Assembly: GCA_940337035.1 (NCBI GenBank)
Contig: CALNHX010000285.1
Span: 62,001-126,000 of the forward strand
DNA from: Agriotes lineatus
Taxonomy: Eukaryota; Arthropoda; Insecta; Coleoptera; Elateridae
Direction: 5' to 3'
DNA length: 64,000 nucleotides
Part shown: positions 62,529 through 64,000 of the stretch, piece by piece
Numbering within the stretch: the stretch's first letter is position 1
Layout of the letters: the number at the start of each line of letters is the position of its first letter
Notes under the pieces: generated by a model
Told to the model about the DNA's origin: nothing
What the model saw: the letters and a program-made list of their open reading frames with translations, nothing else
Database searches by the model: none
Program-made: the position numbers and the translations under genes

Positions 62529-64000
62529 ATGGCTTCGACTGAAAGTTGTTTTGTATGTGACAAAAGCCTTTCAGACGGTAAAACTGTAAACGTGAAGGAA
62601 CGGGGTTTGAATACCTTCAGACGATTAAGTTTAGAGAGAAAAGACGGGAGAATAAACTATTTAAGACAGCGTGATTCGGTAACCGTTCACGAGACGTGCC
62701 GTAAGAAGTATGGAAATGAAAAATACTCTGCAAAGTATTTTCGTCAGGAGTCTGAACGTGTGGGTCAGAGATTACGATCACCACCAGGTGAGAACACTTT
62801 TGACTTTAAACATAACTGCTTCTTATGTGCTGAGAGGATCACAGAAGAATTTTTCAAAAAGCAAAAAAAGCTGAAAGTAGCTCTTCGTAATCCCGTTTAT
62901 GAGGTTCGGTCCTTAAGTTTGCAAGAAAACGTTTTGAAGCTTGCAGCAGTACGTGATGATGGACGGAGTAGTGATATTGTTGGTCGGCTAAAATCTATTA
63001 ATGATCTAGTTGCAGAAGAAGCTCGATACCACATGTCGTGCATGAAGAAACTTTCACGTGCTTCAACTACGGGTCTTCCACCATATCGTCCATCGGCTAC
63101 AAACATAGACGAAGCGATGGAATATATTTATAATTACTTGGAGGATAACAGCGACGAATGTCAATTCAACTTACATGACCTTGCAGACAAAATACAAGGA
63201 GACTTTCGTCCCAGCTTAAGAACCTTGAAGGCAAGATTATTGGCGAAATACGGCGATGACATTCTAATTATTCAAACCACAAATAAATCTCCAATTGTTT
63301 GCTTTCGCAATACCGGTTTTCAAATTTTAACTGAAGCTTGGTATACCAACAAAAAAGCAGATGTCAGGGAGGAGCGACTGCGAGTTGTTGAAGCAGCTGC
63401 AAAAATAGTGCTTGAGGACATTCGACTTCAGGTATACGATACGACAACATATCCACCTTCCGATCAGTTTCTAGAGAATTAGGTAACCTCGTCCCAGAGA
63501 CATTGGCAGCATTTGTGCAAGGTGTCGTCTTAAAAAAGAAACGTGGATCGGCTTTAGAAAAAACCCAAGTTAAATGCAAGGCGATAGAGCACTCAATTAT
63601 TTCCGCAACCAGACCACGTTCTTTTCAGTCTCCCTTACAGCTAGGCCTCGCTGTTTTTTTGTACAAGAAATATGGATCCAAGAACCTTTTGAACGTACTG
63701 TCGTCATTAGGGTGTTGTTCTACCTACACTGAAGTATCGCTTTTGGAAAAAAGCGCTATCATCCATCAGGAAATTGTCATTGCCGCAGAAGCATTCTCGC
63801 AATTCATATTCGACAACGCTGACTTCAATACAAATACTCTAGATGGCTTTCGGACTTTCCATGCTATGGGAGGTATCCAATGTGTAACACCTAAAACAGC
63901 CATTGCTCCAGACCAGAGAATTGTACGTGTAACTACAAATCCAAAGGCAAACGTTATTGGAAAGTATGGATCGGTAGCAATACAAACTTTCCAGAAAAGA
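62529..64000 (+). CDS. Uncharacterised Cys-rich protein of a widespread TE-like family, cut by window end
   Basis: ATG 62529 starts MASTESCFVCDKSLSDGK. Two related cysteine modules are visible: CFVC...VHETCRKKY (residues about 7-60) and CFLCAERI...ARYHMSCMKKL (about 100-175), suggesting paired zinc-binding knuckles. A helical region follows (NIDEAMEYIYNYLEDNSDE; DLADKIQGDFRPSLRTLKAR). The frame closes at 63482 (DQFLEN, stop), but a second frame is fully open from about 63466 to the window end: SRELGNLVPETLAAFVQGVV, SFQSPLQLGLAVFLYKKYGS and FDNADFNTNTLDGFRTFHAM. That block is conserved in many multicopy arthropod and cnidarian proteins of unknown function that I associate with mobile elements. 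So there is one frameshift near 63465, or an assembly error. Function unknown. Confidence 0.6.

Overview
This window is eukaryotic, from an insect or close arthropod relative, and is built almost entirely of nested, decayed transposable elements (TEs). The evidence is an R2 retrotransposon still attached to 28S rDNA sequence, an errantivirus-type gypsy element (AGTTA...TAACT LTRs, tRNA-Ser-type primer site), insect-type pogo, piggyBac, MULE, PIF/Harbinger, hAT, Helitron and Penelope relics, AT-rich DNA, and GT-AG introns. The order of insect cannot be fixed from sequence alone. No bacterial-style operon, tRNA gene, CRISPR array or intact rRNA gene was seen.

Layout. 1-9.0 kb: a pogo/Tigger-like transposase pseudogene (1-1103 and 7613-8683). 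It is split by a chimeric insert consisting of a 28S fragment, a nearly full-length R2, a second 28S fragment and the 3' end of a CR1-like LINE, and it is also cut by a Penelope-like 3' end. 9.0-11.2 kb: inverted repeats and a minus-strand Harbinger transposase. 11.8-17.5 kb: a MULE transposase relic split by a complete pogo element (12219-15865), which itself carries an 858-bp palindromic Harbinger-type MITE. 18.3-20.1 kb: piggyBac relic. 20.5-23.6 kb: two copies of a Myb/SANT-like gene, the second starting at the exon-2 boundary. 24.1-25.9 kb: another pogo relic. 26.1-31.6 kb: gene-like exons with GT-AG borders and uniform phase, a Penelope element lying in one intron, then a tyrosine-recombinase-like (Crypton-like) coding region. 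31.8-34.2 kb: a short Helitron and palindromic MITEs. 34.9-36.9 kb: ZBED-type hAT transposase. 37.7-43.6 kb: pogo split by a Penelope-like fragment, itself split by a 3.8-kb non-autonomous hAT-like element with an 8-bp target duplication. 43.8-50.1 kb: two relics of one DDE family (Sola-like, tentative), a Myb/SANT gene, a palindrome, and a Harbinger fragment with a possible MADF exon. 50.6-56.7 kb: gypsy/errantivirus with both LTRs and a 4-bp duplication, lacking integrase and most of env, with an RTE-like LINE fragment inside gag. 57.8-59.9 kb: second MULE. 60.4-61.9 kb: second piggyBac. 62.5 kb to the end: a cysteine-rich, probably TE-borne protein cut by the window edge.

There is no cooperating gene set. 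What the window offers is stratigraphy: insertion order can be read at several places, and the most informative point is the R2/28S/CR1 chimera. Nearly all coding regions are pseudogenes with frameshifts. The best preserved are the hAT transposase, the gypsy gag, the tyrosine-recombinase-like region, the second piggyBac and the last open frame. Family names rest on recognition of motifs by eye; no database search was run.
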